Shown piece after piece: positions 28,337 to 36,635 of a stretch of DNA of 64,000 nt. The position numbers were made by a program, and so were the translations under genes. The notes beneath the pieces are model-generated. The model saw only the letters and a program-made list of their open reading frames with translations. It made no database searches and was not told the DNA's origin. Origin of the DNA: Xanthobacteraceae bacterium (GTDB taxonomy: Bacteria; Pseudomonadota; Alphaproteobacteria; Rhizobiales; Xanthobacteraceae); contig JARBUD010000005.1 of the NCBI GenBank assembly GCA_029239875.1, forward strand, positions 1-64,000. Direction: 5' to 3'. Positions within the stretch are counted from its first letter, which is position 1. Each line of letters begins with the position of its first letter.

Positions 28337-28630
28337 TTACCGCGCCAGCAGCCGGTTCTTGATCAGCCCAACCACGATCTGGACGACGGCGCCGGCAACG
28401 CCGCCGCCGACGAACTGACCGGCCAGGGCGGCGATGTCGATCCCCGCCGTCGCGTCGCCGGTCGCGCCGCCCAGCAGCGCGCCGAGCAGCTGTCCCCCGC
28501 CCACGCCACCAATGGCGCCGGCGATCAGATTGCCGATGTTTCCGAGATCACTGTCCGGGAGCAGCTTGCCCCCGGCCGTTCCGCCAACCGCTCCGCCGAC
28601 AAGCTGCGCGATAAGAGCTTCAATAGGCAT
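28337..28630 (-). CDS. Glycine-zipper small membrane-associated protein
   Basis: 97-residue protein of unknown function, rich in small residues. GxxxG-type repeats recur throughout (VGGAVGGTAGGK, IAGAIGGVGGGQLLGALLGG, GQFVGGGVAGAVVQIVVG) and suggest packed membrane-inserting helices. The only basic residues cluster at the C-terminus (KNRLLAR). Start ATG 28630. It is convergent with the PPOX gene and preceded by an unusually AT-rich region. It resembles short rhizobial conserved hypotheticals; no family name is claimed. Confidence 0.75.
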   Translation of the reverse strand: MPIEALIAQLVGGAVGGTAGGKLLPDSDLGNIGNLIAGAIGGVGGGQLLGALLGGATGDATAGIDIAALAGQFVGGGVAGAVVQIVVGLIKNRLLAR

Positions 28631-28659
28631 GTCGATCCCCTCTCCAGCCGAATCGCTTC

Positions 28660-28781
28660 ACCTTAGCACGAAGAAGATGACGACAGTATTCGACGTATTC
28701 TTATTATTATTGCTCGAATTAAAATATCCGATGACTTGGAGATCAATTGTCAGAAAATGCGCATAATTTCCATGAATACGC
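28660..28781. other. AT-rich intergenic block
   Basis: About 120 bp of much lower GC than the surroundings, including TTCTTATTATTATTGC and AATTAAAATATCC. It holds the promoter of the glycine-zipper gene on the minus strand and the 3' end of the alpha-hydroxy-acid oxidase transcript. No known motif or gene was identified. Confidence 0.5.
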
Positions 28782-29876
28782 TCATTCCGGCCATATGACC
28801 TCCGGGCCGATCTCAGCGAGCGTGCGGCAGCCGGTGAGCACCATCGCCACCTCGAACTCGCAGCGCAGAAGATGCAGCACATGGGCGACGCCGGCCGGGC
28901 CGGCCACCGCCAGCCCGTAGAGATAGGGCCGACCGACCATCACCGCAGAGGCGCCGAGCGCCAGCGCCTTCAGCACGTCGGTGCCGCGGCGTATGCCGCC
29001 ATCCATCAGCACCGGCACGCGGCCAGCCACCTGCCGCACGACGCTCGGCATCGCGTCGAGGCTCGCCGGCACGGTATCGAGCACCCGGCCGCCATGGTTC
29101 GAGACGACGATGCCGTCGGCGCCGTGGCCGATCGCCAACTCCGCATCCTCCGGCGCCATGATGCCCTTGAGCAATATCGGCAGCCGGGTCACGGAGCGCA
29201 GCCACGCGATGTCCGTCCAGCGCGCGGTGACGTCGAGATAGCCGCGGAACATCAGGCTCTCGCCCAGCGCGGCCTCGGCGACGTAATCGGTGTGCAGCCC
29301 GCGCGTATTGGCGTGCTCGGAAAGCTTGGGCGGCCTGTACCCAGCGCGCTGCTCCCGGTTGCGCGGGCTGAAGACGGGTGAATCGACGGTCACCACCAAC
29401 GCGCCATAGCCCGCCGCCTCGGCGCGGCGCACCAGCTCGGCGGTGAAGCCGCGATCGTGCTGGATATAGAGCTGGAACCACAGCGGCGTGCGTGCGGGCT
29501 TCGCAATCTCCTCCAGCGTGAGGTCGGATTCGGTGCTCACCACCATGCCCGCCCTCGCCCCGCCCGCCCCGATCACGGTGGCGATCTCGGCCTCCGGCGC
29601 TGCGAGGCGGTGATGCGCGGTGGGCGCCAGCAGGATCGGATAGTCGAAGGACTGGCCGAACAGCGTCAGCACCGTGCCTCCGCCGCTGAAGTCGCCGAGC
29701 ACGCGCGTGCGCAGCTTCAGCCGGTCGAAGGCCTCGCGGTTCCAGCGGATGGTGATCTCGTCCGCCGCGCCGCCGGAATAATAGGCGAAGGCCTCGGAGC
29801 TCAGGCGCTCGCGCGCCAGCCGCTCATAGTCGTCCACCGCCACCACGCCGGCGGGGATCTCATAGCTTCTCGTCAT
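28782..29876 (-). CDS. FMN-dependent alpha-hydroxy-acid oxidase/dehydrogenase
   Basis: 364-residue TIM-barrel enzyme oxidising an L-2-hydroxy acid (lactate/glycolate/mandelate family). Conserved elements: AFAYYSGGAADEITIRWNREAFDRL near the N-terminus, FMN-binding PTAHHRLAAPEAE, the active-site loop SNHGGRVLDTVPA with the base histidine, and LMDGGIRRGTDVLKALALGASAVMVGRPYLY. No long membrane-anchoring loop is seen, so the protein is probably soluble. The substrate cannot be told apart from sequence alone. Start ATG 29876; monocistronic. Confidence 0.9.
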   Translation of the reverse strand: MTRSYEIPAGVVAVDDYERLARERLSSEAFAYYSGGAADEITIRWNREAFDRLKLRTRVLGDFSGGGTVLTLFGQSFDYPILLAPTAHHRLAAPEAEIATVIGAGGARAGMVVSTESDLTLEEIAKPARTPLWFQLYIQHDRGFTAELVRRAEAAGYGALVVTVDSPVFSPRNREQRAGYRPPKLSEHANTRGLHTDYVAEAALGESLMFRGYLDVTARWTDIAWLRSVTRLPILLKGIMAPEDAELAIGHGADGIVVSNHGGRVLDTVPASLDAMPSVVRQVAGRVPVLMDGGIRRGTDVLKALALGASAVMVGRPYLYGLAVAGPAGVAHVLHLLRCEFEVAMVLTGCRTLAEIGPEVIWPE

Positions 29877-30049
29877 GCGGTCCCCGAATGCCCCGGCTCC
29901 TCATCACCCTCTGTCGCGCATCCCTGCCCGGCTTCATAATCCTTTGCCGGGCGTCATGCAGCATCGGGGGGCACCAACGGGCCATTAACCGCGCCGGCCC
30001 TATGCTGCGGATAGGACACCGACCGGCGGCGAAGCGAGGGCACGAGGCG

Positions 30050-30643
30050 ATGGACGAGAGCGAGCGCTCATCCGGCGACACGCCCGGCCTGTCGCTGCGC
30101 GAGGCCATCCGCGCGGCGCGGGTGGAAGCCGCCGAGCGCACGGGCGTCATCGTCGAACTGCGCGACGCCAGCCTCGCCCGGCTCTCCATGCTCAACGAGT
30201 TGCTCGATCCGGTCTTCGCCGAGGTGCCGCTGGAGCATGCCGACCTGTTCGACCGCGGGCTGATGCCCGGCGAGACGCCGCGCCTCTTCGTCGACATGGT
30301 CGCGCATGTCGCCCTCGGCCGCGACCGGCGCACGTACCGCTTCCTGCAGGACACCCGCTCGGGTCGGCGTGTGCTGGCCGAGAGCACCAACCCGCACGAC
30401 ATCGTCGACGCCGTCACCCGCTACATCGCCCGCCGGCTGATCGCCCGCGAGCAGGCCATGGTCGCGGTGCAAGCGCCGCCGGAGGCCGAGCCGCACCCGG
30501 CGCCGCACCATCCCGCCGCCACGCCGGCGCAGCCGCCGCACGGCCGGGGACGCGCCTTCGGCTTCTTCGTCCTGGGACTGGTGATCGGCGCCGTCGCCAT
30601 GCTGGCGCTGCTGGTGCTGAACCCGGAATTCAGCGTCCGCTGA
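30050..30643 (+). CDS. Conserved protein with C-terminal transmembrane helix
   Basis: 197-residue protein of unknown function. Residues ~15-145 are soluble and mixed alpha/beta (LREAIRAARVEAAERTGVIVELRDASLARL, LFVDMVAHVALGRDRRTYRFLQDT), followed by a Pro/His-rich linker (EAEPHPAPHHPAATPAQPPH) and one helix (~172-192, FGFFVLGLVIGAVAMLALLVL), so it is tail-anchored with the bulk in the cytoplasm. The ATG at 30050 has GAGG upstream; an open frame to 29888 lacks conserved features. It overlaps the convergent phosphoesterase gene by 14 bp. Confidence 0.82.
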   Translation: MDESERSSGDTPGLSLREAIRAARVEAAERTGVIVELRDASLARLSMLNELLDPVFAEVPLEHADLFDRGLMPGETPRLFVDMVAHVALGRDRRTYRFLQDTRSGRRVLAESTNPHDIVDAVTRYIARRLIAREQAMVAVQAPPEAEPHPAPHHPAATPAQPPHGRGRAFGFFVLGLVIGAVAMLALLVLNPEFSVR

Positions 30644-31556
30644 TCGCCTCGGTGAGCACGCGCACGGTGCGCGTCGCCACATTCGCGTCGCCGCGCTGGA
30701 AGCCGCGCGTCTCCAGCGTGCAGCGCCAGGGGAAGGCCGCGTCGACGCGCTCGATGCGGTAGAGATGATAGCCGCCCGGCCAGTGCCGGTCGTCCGGCCC
30801 GGCGGCGAAGGACGGCGCCTCCACCACCGGGATCAGCCCGGAATGCGGCCCGGGCAGCATCTCGACCATCGGGACATGGTCGTGGCCGCAGATGATCAGC
30901 TCGGCGCCATGGCGGGCGAACACTTCGCGCACCGCCTCCTCGTCGATCAGCCGCTTGTGGCCGGCGCGCCAGCCGCAGGGCGGGTGATGGATCATGACGA
31001 CGCGGAACAGACCCTCAGTGGCGAGTTTGTCCAGCACCCGGCCGAGCCGCTCGCGCTGCGCCCGTCCGACCTTGCCCGTCGCCATGAAGGGATGGGTGGG
31101 CACGGCGGTGGAGACGCCGACCAGCGCCACGCCGTCGCGCCGGCGCACGAAGGGGAAGGCCTCCTCGGCGGTGACGTCGCCGTTCACCCCGTCGCCGCGC
31201 ATGTAGTCGCCCCAGTTGAGCAGCGAATGATGCGCGGTGGAGCGGACATAGGCGTCGTGATTGCCGGGAACTACCGTCACGTCATGCCCGTCGCCGAGTG
31301 AGCGCAGGAAGTTCAGCCCGGTGGCGAATTCGGCGGCGAGGCCGACATTGACGAGGTCACCGGTGACAGCGATGTGGTCCGGCGCCATCGCCTTGATGTC
31401 GGCCACCAGCAGGTCGATGGTGGCGATGTTGAATCGGTGCTGGCGCCCGCGCCGCCAGTTGATGACGCCCAGCGCCCGCTTGCCGGCGAGCTCGGCGAAG
31501 CGCGCGCGGGGAAGCGGTCCCAGATGGGCGTCGGTGACATGGGCGAGGACAAACAC
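30630..31556 (-). CDS. Metallophosphoesterase
   Basis: 308-residue calcineurin-like phosphoesterase, substrate unknown. All dimetal motifs are visible in order: HVTDAHLG (DxH), VTGDLVN (GD), VPGNHDAY (GNHD), MIHHPPCG (H) and ICGHDHVPM (GHDH). The start is a GTG at 31556 with AAGGAAG upstream; no ATG fits the conserved VFVLAHVTDAHLG N-terminus. It is divergent from the Nudix gene, with only 30 bp between the starts, so the two share a promoter region. Confidence 0.92.
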   Translation of the reverse strand: MFVLAHVTDAHLGPLPRARFAELAGKRALGVINWRRGRQHRFNIATIDLLVADIKAMAPDHIAVTGDLVNVGLAAEFATGLNFLRSLGDGHDVTVVPGNHDAYVRSTAHHSLLNWGDYMRGDGVNGDVTAEEAFPFVRRRDGVALVGVSTAVPTHPFMATGKVGRAQRERLGRVLDKLATEGLFRVVMIHHPPCGWRAGHKRLIDEEAVREVFARHGAELIICGHDHVPMVEMLPGPHSGLIPVVEAPSFAAGPDDRHWPGGYHLYRIERVDAAFPWRCTLETRGFQRGDANVATRTVRVLTEAISGR

Positions 31557-31586
31557 GGGGGCTTCCTTACCAGTCCGGAGCGGGAG

Positions 31587-32087
31587 ATGGAAAGCTCCCC
31601 CAGCGGCAGTCCGGTCACCCCCATACCGGCCTCCCGCAGGCTGCTGGTGCGCCTGCTGCACGGCTGGGGCCGGCTGACGCGCGGCGTCACGCTCGGCGTG
31701 CGTGCCGTGGTGATCAACGAGGACGGCGCCATCCTGCTGCTGCGCCACACCTATGTGCCCGGCTGGCACCTGCCGGGCGGCGCGGTCGATCCGGGCGAGA
31801 CCATTGAGGCCGCGGTCGTCCGCGAGCTGTTCGAGGAGACCGCCGTCACCCCCACCGCGCCGGCCCGGCTGCACGGGCTCATGCTCAATTTGCATCTCGG
31901 CGCGCGCGACCATGTGGCGGTCTATGTGGTCGAGCACTTCACGCAAGCGCCGCCGCGCGTGCCCAACCATGAGATCGCCGAGATTGGCTTCTTCCCGCCC
32001 GGGGCGCTGCCCGAGACGACCTCACCGGCGACGCGCCGGCGCATCGCCGAGGTGCTGTCCGGCGCCCCCGCCGCCGCGCTCTGGTGA
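31587..32087 (+). CDS. Nudix hydrolase
   Basis: 166-residue Nudix enzyme. The Nudix box is complete: GGAVDPGETIEAAVVRELFEET followed by AV, matching GX5EX7REUXEEXGU at about residues 63-85. The N-terminal RRLLVRLLHGWGRLTRGVTLGVRAVVINEDG places it with the group that often carries an N-terminal amphipathic segment; the substrate is unknown. The ATG at 31587 is preceded by GGAGCGGGAG. It is divergent from the phosphoesterase gene. Confidence 0.9.
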   Translation: MESSPSGSPVTPIPASRRLLVRLLHGWGRLTRGVTLGVRAVVINEDGAILLLRHTYVPGWHLPGGAVDPGETIEAAVVRELFEETAVTPTAPARLHGLMLNLHLGARDHVAVYVVEHFTQAPPRVPNHEIAEIGFFPPGALPETTSPATRRRIAEVLSGAPAAALW

Positions 32088-32269
32088 AGGCCGGCGCGAT
32101 TGCCGCTTCCGGTTGCGCGGAAGTCCCGCTAGCTTTTACCGTTCGCGGGCGGGGGCATCCGTTCGACCGACAACGGGCGCAAGGCTCGCCTTGGGCGGGC
32201 GACGGGACGTAGCGGGCGGAACCTTTTGCTCGCTCCCGACATAGACGAGCGTGCGGAAGGGTGCGTGTC

Positions 32270-34546
32270 GTGAGCGAGGATGCGGGAGTATCGGACCGCC
32301 TGCTGTCGGTGATGAGCTCCTTCGTCGCCGGGCTGAACCATCCGCTCGACTGGCGTAGCGCCCTCGCCGCTCTCTTGCCGCGGCTCGCAGTTGAACTCGA
32401 GCTCAGCCGGGTCGCTCTTTTCGAGGTGCATACGTCACCCGGTGCCGGCCTCGGCGTCACCTGCCGCGTCGACTGGGCGCGCCCGGGCCTTGCCTCCCTC
32501 GCTGACAACACCCACCCGCCCGTGCGTCCCGTCGACGCCGATGCCTGCCAGCGCGACTGGGCGGAGCGGCGCACGCGGGGCGAAGTGATCGAAGGCCGCA
32601 CCGAGGACCTCGACGGCTATCTCGGCGCCTTCTTCCGTGCCGCCGGCATCGTCAGCTTCTACACCGTGCCGGTGATGGTGGAGGGGCGCTGGTGGGGCCA
32701 TTTCTGCCTCAGCTCCGACAACCGCGATCGGGCCTGGAGCAAGGAGGAGCGCACCGCCTTCCAGGCGTTCGCGGGACTGATCGCGCTGGCAGTGGAACGC
32801 TCGCGCGCCGGGCGCGAACTCAGCGAGGCGACGCGCCTCGCCATGCTGTCGGCGGCGCTCGACGCCATCGTCACGGTCGACGAGGCCGGACAGATCGTCG
32901 ATTTCAATCCCGCCGCCGAGGCCATGTTCCGCTACAGGCGGGCGGAGGTGATCGGCCGCTCGCTCGGCGAGACCATCGTGCCGCCCAACCTGCGGAACGC
33001 GCATCTCAGCGGCATGACGCGCTACATGTCCGGCGCGGCGCCGCACATATTGGGCCGGCGGATCGAGATCGAGGCCTGCACCTCCGATGGCGAGGTCTTC
33101 CCGGTCGAGCTCGCCATCACCGAGATCCGGACCGAGCACCGGCGGCTGTTCACGGCATATCTGCGCGACATCTCCGACCGCATCCGCGCCAAGGAGGCGC
33201 TGGAACGGCTCGCCTATACCGACACCATCACCGGCCTGCCGAACCGCGCCGGCCTGGTGCGCCTCGTCGACGCCGAGGGGCGCGAGCCGGCGGGCGCGCT
33301 GGTGATGCGGCTGCCGGACCTCGCCATCCTCTCCGCCAGCCTGGGGGAGGACTTCATCGGGCCGCTGATGGTCGCGCTCGCCGACCGGCTGCGCACGCAT
33401 CTGCCGGCCGACGCGCGGCTCGCCCGCACCGGCGAGAGCGAGCTGGCGCTCATCCTTGCCGACCAAGGAGAACCCGAAACGCTGGGCGCCGAGATCGAGG
33501 AGTTGCTGCACGCGCCGCTGGAAAGCGAGGGCCGCCGGTTCTACCTGCACGCCGAGATCGGCATGGCCACCGGGCCCGGACGCACCGAGCAGATCCTGCG
33601 CAATGCAGAGATGGCATCGCGCGCCGACCGCGGCGGGCGCTGGCAGGTGTTCGACGAATCACTGCGCGCCGACCACCAGCACCGGCTCGATCTCGAAAAC
33701 GCGCTGCGCGAGGCGGTGACGAGCCAGTCCGACGAGCTCTATCCGGTGTTCCAGCCCATCGTCGACAGCCGCACCGGCATGGTGGCCGGCTTCGAGGCGC
33801 TCGCCCGCTGGGAGCACCCAAGGCTCGGCGCGGTGCCGCCGGCCGACTTCATCCCGCTCGCCGAGGCGGTAGGGCTGATGGACCGGCTCGGTGACCTGAT
33901 CATGGATCGCGCGGTGAAGGCCTGTGCCCGCTGGAATGCCGGAAGGCACGCGAGCGGGGCGCCGCTGCGCTACGTCTCGGTCAATCTCGCCGCGCCGCAG
34001 CTTGCCGCGCCCGACCTCGCCGCCCGCATCGCCGCCATCCTCGCCCGCCACGGCGTCGAAGGCGCGCAGGTGCGGCTGGAACTCACCGAAAGCACGCTCC
34101 TTGCCCAGCCGGCCACGACGGCGAACGTGCTGCAGCAATTGAAGGCGCTCGGCTGCACGGCGGCGATCGACGATTTCGGCACCGGCTATTCCAGCTTCAG
34201 CTATCTCCAGCACCTACCCGTCGACGTGCTGAAGATCGACCGCTCCTTCATGCCGGATCTGGCGAGGGAATCGCGTGCGCGAAAAATCGTGGCGGTGATG
34301 GTGGACCTCGCCCATGCGCTCGGCATGTCGGTGGTGGCGGAGGGCATCGAACATCCCGAGACGCTGCGCGAAGTGGAGGCGATCGGCTGCGACTTCGTGC
34401 AGGGCTTTCTCACCGGCCGACCGATGCGCTTCGAGGACGCGTTGGTGCATCCGGATGGGATTACCTGGCCTTCGAGCCAGTTGCGCAACGACGACGCCGG
34501 CAAGGCCGCCCCCTCGGCGGCGGACACACGCCGTTCGGCTCCGTAA
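32270..34546 (+). CDS. GAF-PAS-GGDEF(degenerate)-EAL cyclic di-GMP phosphodiesterase
   Basis: 758-residue cytoplasmic signalling protein. A GAF domain (~15-180) and PAS domain (~190-305, DAIVTVDEAGQIVDFNPAAEAMF) precede a GGDEF domain whose signature is TGESEL (near residue 387) instead of GGDEF, so it cannot make c-di-GMP. The EAL domain (~485-735) keeps its catalytic residues: FEALAR (E509), the asparagine of SVNLAAPQL, LELTES, IDDFGTGYSS, LKIDRSF, VVAEGIE and VQGFLTG. It should degrade c-di-GMP. The GTG at 32270 has GGAAGG nine bases upstream; a GTG three codons earlier directly abuts that site and is less likely. Confidence 0.93.
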   Translation: MSEDAGVSDRLLSVMSSFVAGLNHPLDWRSALAALLPRLAVELELSRVALFEVHTSPGAGLGVTCRVDWARPGLASLADNTHPPVRPVDADACQRDWAERRTRGEVIEGRTEDLDGYLGAFFRAAGIVSFYTVPVMVEGRWWGHFCLSSDNRDRAWSKEERTAFQAFAGLIALAVERSRAGRELSEATRLAMLSAALDAIVTVDEAGQIVDFNPAAEAMFRYRRAEVIGRSLGETIVPPNLRNAHLSGMTRYMSGAAPHILGRRIEIEACTSDGEVFPVELAITEIRTEHRRLFTAYLRDISDRIRAKEALERLAYTDTITGLPNRAGLVRLVDAEGREPAGALVMRLPDLAILSASLGEDFIGPLMVALADRLRTHLPADARLARTGESELALILADQGEPETLGAEIEELLHAPLESEGRRFYLHAEIGMATGPGRTEQILRNAEMASRADRGGRWQVFDESLRADHQHRLDLENALREAVTSQSDELYPVFQPIVDSRTGMVAGFEALARWEHPRLGAVPPADFIPLAEAVGLMDRLGDLIMDRAVKACARWNAGRHASGAPLRYVSVNLAAPQLAAPDLAARIAAILARHGVEGAQVRLELTESTLLAQPATTANVLQQLKALGCTAAIDDFGTGYSSFSYLQHLPVDVLKIDRSFMPDLARESRARKIVAVMVDLAHALGMSVVAEGIEHPETLREVEAIGCDFVQGFLTGRPMRFEDALVHPDGITWPSSQLRNDDAGKAAPSAADTRRSAP

Positions 34547-34618
34547 GGCTGCCTCTGGTCACGGCGGCTGCGGCGTCCCATATCGCTCGTCGGATCACAA
34601 GCCGCCGAGGAGCACAGC

Positions 34619-34858
34619 ATGGCACACATCACCTATCAGATCGTCGAGCACGATGGCGGCTGGGCGTATAAGCTCGGGGACGTCTTCTCTGAGACCTTTC
34701 CCACCCATGATGAAGCCCGCCGCGCCGCCGAACGCGTCGCCCACGAGCAGTCCCGCCCCGGCGAGACCACCTCGATCGAGTACGAGGACAGGTCCGGCAA
34801 GTGGCATGAGGAAACGGCCCGAGGCGACGACCGCCCCGACGCCGAGGTGAAGGGCTGA
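34619..34858 (+). CDS. DUF2188-type small protein
   Basis: 79-residue acidic cytoplasmic protein. The pattern ITYQIVEHDGGWAYKLGDVFSETFPTHDEARRAAERVAHEQ matches the short DUF2188 fold (one copy, residues 4-45), followed by a charged tail. Start ATG 34619 with GAGGAG upstream. It opens a run of small stress-type genes on the plus strand. No EcfG promoter was found immediately before it. Function unknown. Confidence 0.82.
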   Translation: MAHITYQIVEHDGGWAYKLGDVFSETFPTHDEARRAAERVAHEQSRPGETTSIEYEDRSGKWHEETARGDDRPDAEVKG

Positions 34859-34954
34859 TCGGCCTTTCACGCACTCCCCGGAAATCGGTCCGCGCGATAG
34901 CGTGGCAGGACGTGGACCCGAGCCAGGGCGGCTCAGGGACCGTCCTGCTGCGTC

Positions 34955-35203
34955 TCAGCCATTGAGGTGAGCGGCAACGTCCTTCTCGCCGACCGTGACG
35001 ATGCTCGACAGCCGCGGGCTCCACTCGAACTTCTCGGTCGCGATGGCCTCGAGAAGACGGCGGTGCCTTACGCTGATCTCCTGTGTCGCCTTCAGCCCGA
35101 GAGCACGGATCGCGTCTTCATGGACGACGCACTCGACACCGTGCGGCAGCCGGAATTGCAGAGGCGTGGCGGGAGAGGACGATACCTGAGGCTGGTCGCG
35201 CAT
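34955..35203 (-). CDS. DUF1488-like small protein
   Basis: 82-residue cytoplasmic protein. PLQFRLPHGVECVVHEDAIRALG and then ISVRHRRLLEAIATEKFEWSPR resemble the DUF1488 pattern (a hydrophobic strand, a conserved glycine, a helix with R..IEAIA.KF); the family call is tentative. Start ATG 35203 with AGGAGTG upstream. On the minus strand GCAAC-N17-CGTT lies ~25 bp before the start, one mismatch from an EcfG promoter. It is transcribed against its neighbours. Confidence 0.7.
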   Translation of the reverse strand: MRDQPQVSSSPATPLQFRLPHGVECVVHEDAIRALGLKATQEISVRHRRLLEAIATEKFEWSPRLSSIVTVGEKDVAAHLNG

Positions 35204-35376
35204 GCTGGCACTCCTGTTGGCGGCCTACAACGCTCGACCCCGCCATCGGGTTGCAGGCCCCAGGATATTTCAGGGCGCGTCGGGCGCATCGGCATCGACG
35301 AAAAGCACCGCAGACTCCGCGCCCAGCCGCCATCCGCGACCGGGAGCGCCGGTCACCTCGCTCATCCACATGTGCT

Positions 35377-35402
35377 GGAACGCTGTCGACGAGCACCACG
35401 TT
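35377..35402 (+). promoter_or_regulatory. EcfG-type general-stress promoter
   Basis: GGAAC at 35377-35381, 17 bases, then CGTT at 35399-35402. This matches the alphaproteobacterial EcfG consensus GGAAC-N16/17-CGTT exactly. It is 23 bp before the DUF2934 start codon. Confidence 0.8.
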
Positions 35403-35425
35403 GTTGCCGCAGGCAGGAGGAAGCC

Positions 35426-35770
35426 ATGGACGAGAGAGAAGAACGGATACGCGAGCGCGCCCACCGACTGTGGGAAGAGGAAGGCCGGCCCGATGGACGA
35501 GCCGAGGATCACTGGTTCCAGGCGAAGGAAATCGTCGCGCTGGAGGACGGGCATGACGAGACCCTGAAGCCGATCGGATCGCCGGACGAGCCGGTGGAGC
35601 CGATCGAAGCCCTCACCAATGCGGGGGAGTTCCCCACGCTGACGGATCAGGGCGAGATGCAGCCTCCCCATCTGCCCGACGCGGCGCCGTCATCGGAGGC
35701 CGCGCAGGGCAGCGCGCCGAAAGCAGCGCCACGTCGCCGGTCCTCCAATGCCGCGAGCGCGCTTCGCTGA
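35426..35770 (+). CDS. DUF2934 domain-containing protein
   Basis: 114-residue hydrophilic protein. The N-terminus MDEREERIRERAHRLWEEEG followed by RPDGRAEDHWFQAKEIV is the DUF2934 signature (residues ~5-42); the rest is acidic, proline-rich and probably disordered, ending in a basic AAPRRRSS stretch. Start ATG 35426 with a strong AGGAGG. An exact EcfG promoter lies just upstream, which predicts induction by the general stress response. The next gene starts 11 bp later, likely in the same transcript. Confidence 0.88.
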   Translation: MDEREERIRERAHRLWEEEGRPDGRAEDHWFQAKEIVALEDGHDETLKPIGSPDEPVEPIEALTNAGEFPTLTDQGEMQPPHLPDAAPSSEAAQGSAPKAAPRRRSSNAASALR

Positions 35771-35781
35771 AGGGGGACCAC

Positions 35782-36042
35782 ATGATGACCGACATGAATG
35801 CGGGTCGCCCCTCCAAGGCTGACAGTCTGCCGGCGAGCGAGGTGACGACAACCCAGAAGGTGCAGGACGCGGCGGCAGCGGCCGAGGAGCTGATCTCCCG
35901 GCTGGGCAAGCGCGGCGTCGACGCCTATCGGAGCGGCAACGAGGCCGTTGCCGCGCATGTCGATCCCCTCCCCGGGATGCTCGTCGCCGCAGCCGCAGGC
36001 TTCTTCATCGGGTGCCTGTGGGCCTCGGGACGGAACACGTGA
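35782..36042 (+). CDS. DUF883-like tail-anchored small protein
   Basis: 86-residue protein with a soluble helical part (VQDAAAAAEELISRLGKRGVDAYRSGNEAVAAHV) and a C-terminal membrane segment PLPGMLVAAAAGFFIGCLWA followed by SGRNT. The layout matches ElaB/YqjD-type DUF883 proteins that tether to the inner membrane and are stress-induced. Start ATG 35782 after AAGGGGG; a second ATG follows at the next codon. Co-transcribed with the DUF2934 gene by spacing. Confidence 0.8.
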   Translation: MMTDMNAGRPSKADSLPASEVTTTQKVQDAAAAAEELISRLGKRGVDAYRSGNEAVAAHVDPLPGMLVAAAAGFFIGCLWASGRNT

Positions 36043-36210
36043 CGGTGGTTCGCCATCGGAGGATACCCCCGATGGCGCCGCTTCCGAGACGATCTCGGAT
36101 GCATCGAACAGTCCAAAGAACTATTTCGATACCGAGGAGCAAGTATCGACAACTACTATTATGACGATGCCTTCGCATCGAACCGAATTCGATTTTTATG
36201 CTCTTTTTCC

Positions 36211-36235
36211 GGAACGATCGCCGGCAGGCTCCGTT
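36211..36235 (+). promoter_or_regulatory. EcfG-type general-stress promoter
   Basis: GGAAC at 36211-36215, 16 bases, then CGTT at 36232-36235, an exact match to GGAAC-N16-CGTT. It lies 27 bp before the start of the secreted protein gene, at the end of an otherwise AT-rich 220-bp gap. Confidence 0.85.
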
Positions 36236-36262
36236 GACTCTTCATCACACAAGGAGAATCAC

Positions 36263-36553
36263 ATGAGCTTCGCGAAGACGACTTCTTTCGCCGCGCTTGC
36301 TGCGCTGCTGGCCCTCGGCGGCCCGGCGCTGGCCCAGAGCGGCGGCACCACCACGCAGTCGCCCCCGGCCGCCGGCGCCACCAATCTGAACCCGGATGGC
36401 CGCGCCACGGGTGGCTCGAACCCTGTGGATTCCACCGCCGGCTCCACCGAGGGCCGCAACACCACCGTGAAGCCCGGCGACCAGAACGCGGCCGGCAGCG
36501 GTAATTCGGACGATGGACGCCGGGACTGCACCAACCAGCAGACTCCCTGCTGA
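36263..36553 (+). CDS. Small secreted Ser/Thr/Gly-rich protein
   Basis: 96-residue exported protein of unknown function. Signal peptide MSFAKTTSFAALAALLALGG then PALAQ, with cleavage after Ala-Gln likely. The mature part is low-complexity and hydrophilic (QSGGTTTQSPPAAGATNLNP, DSTAGSTEGRNTTVKPG) and ends with two cysteines, CTNQQTPC, that could form a small disulfide. ATG 36263 with AAGGAG. An exact EcfG promoter precedes it and a strong terminator follows, so it is a monocistronic stress gene. Confidence 0.87.
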   Translation: MSFAKTTSFAALAALLALGGPALAQSGGTTTQSPPAAGATNLNPDGRATGGSNPVDSTAGSTEGRNTTVKPGDQNAAGSGNSDDGRRDCTNQQTPC

Positions 36554-36576
36554 CGCGTTTCGCAACTCGCGAATGG

Positions 36577-36603
36577 AGGCCGCCCTTCCGGGGCGGCCTT
36601 TTT
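36577..36603 (+). terminator. Rho-independent terminator
   Basis: AGGCCGCC (36577-36584) pairs with GGCGGCCT (36592-36599), closing a CTTCCGG loop, followed by TTTTT. It ends the transcript of the small secreted protein. Confidence 0.92.
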
Positions 36604-36635
36604 CATGTCCGGTCGAGGATGGGCACCGTCGACCG

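Noticed and set aside
36632-36635. A second terminator or gene between the secreted protein and the next minus-strand gene
   Set aside because: Only the 36577-36603 hairpin has a stem and T tract; the rest of the gap is too short and unstructured.
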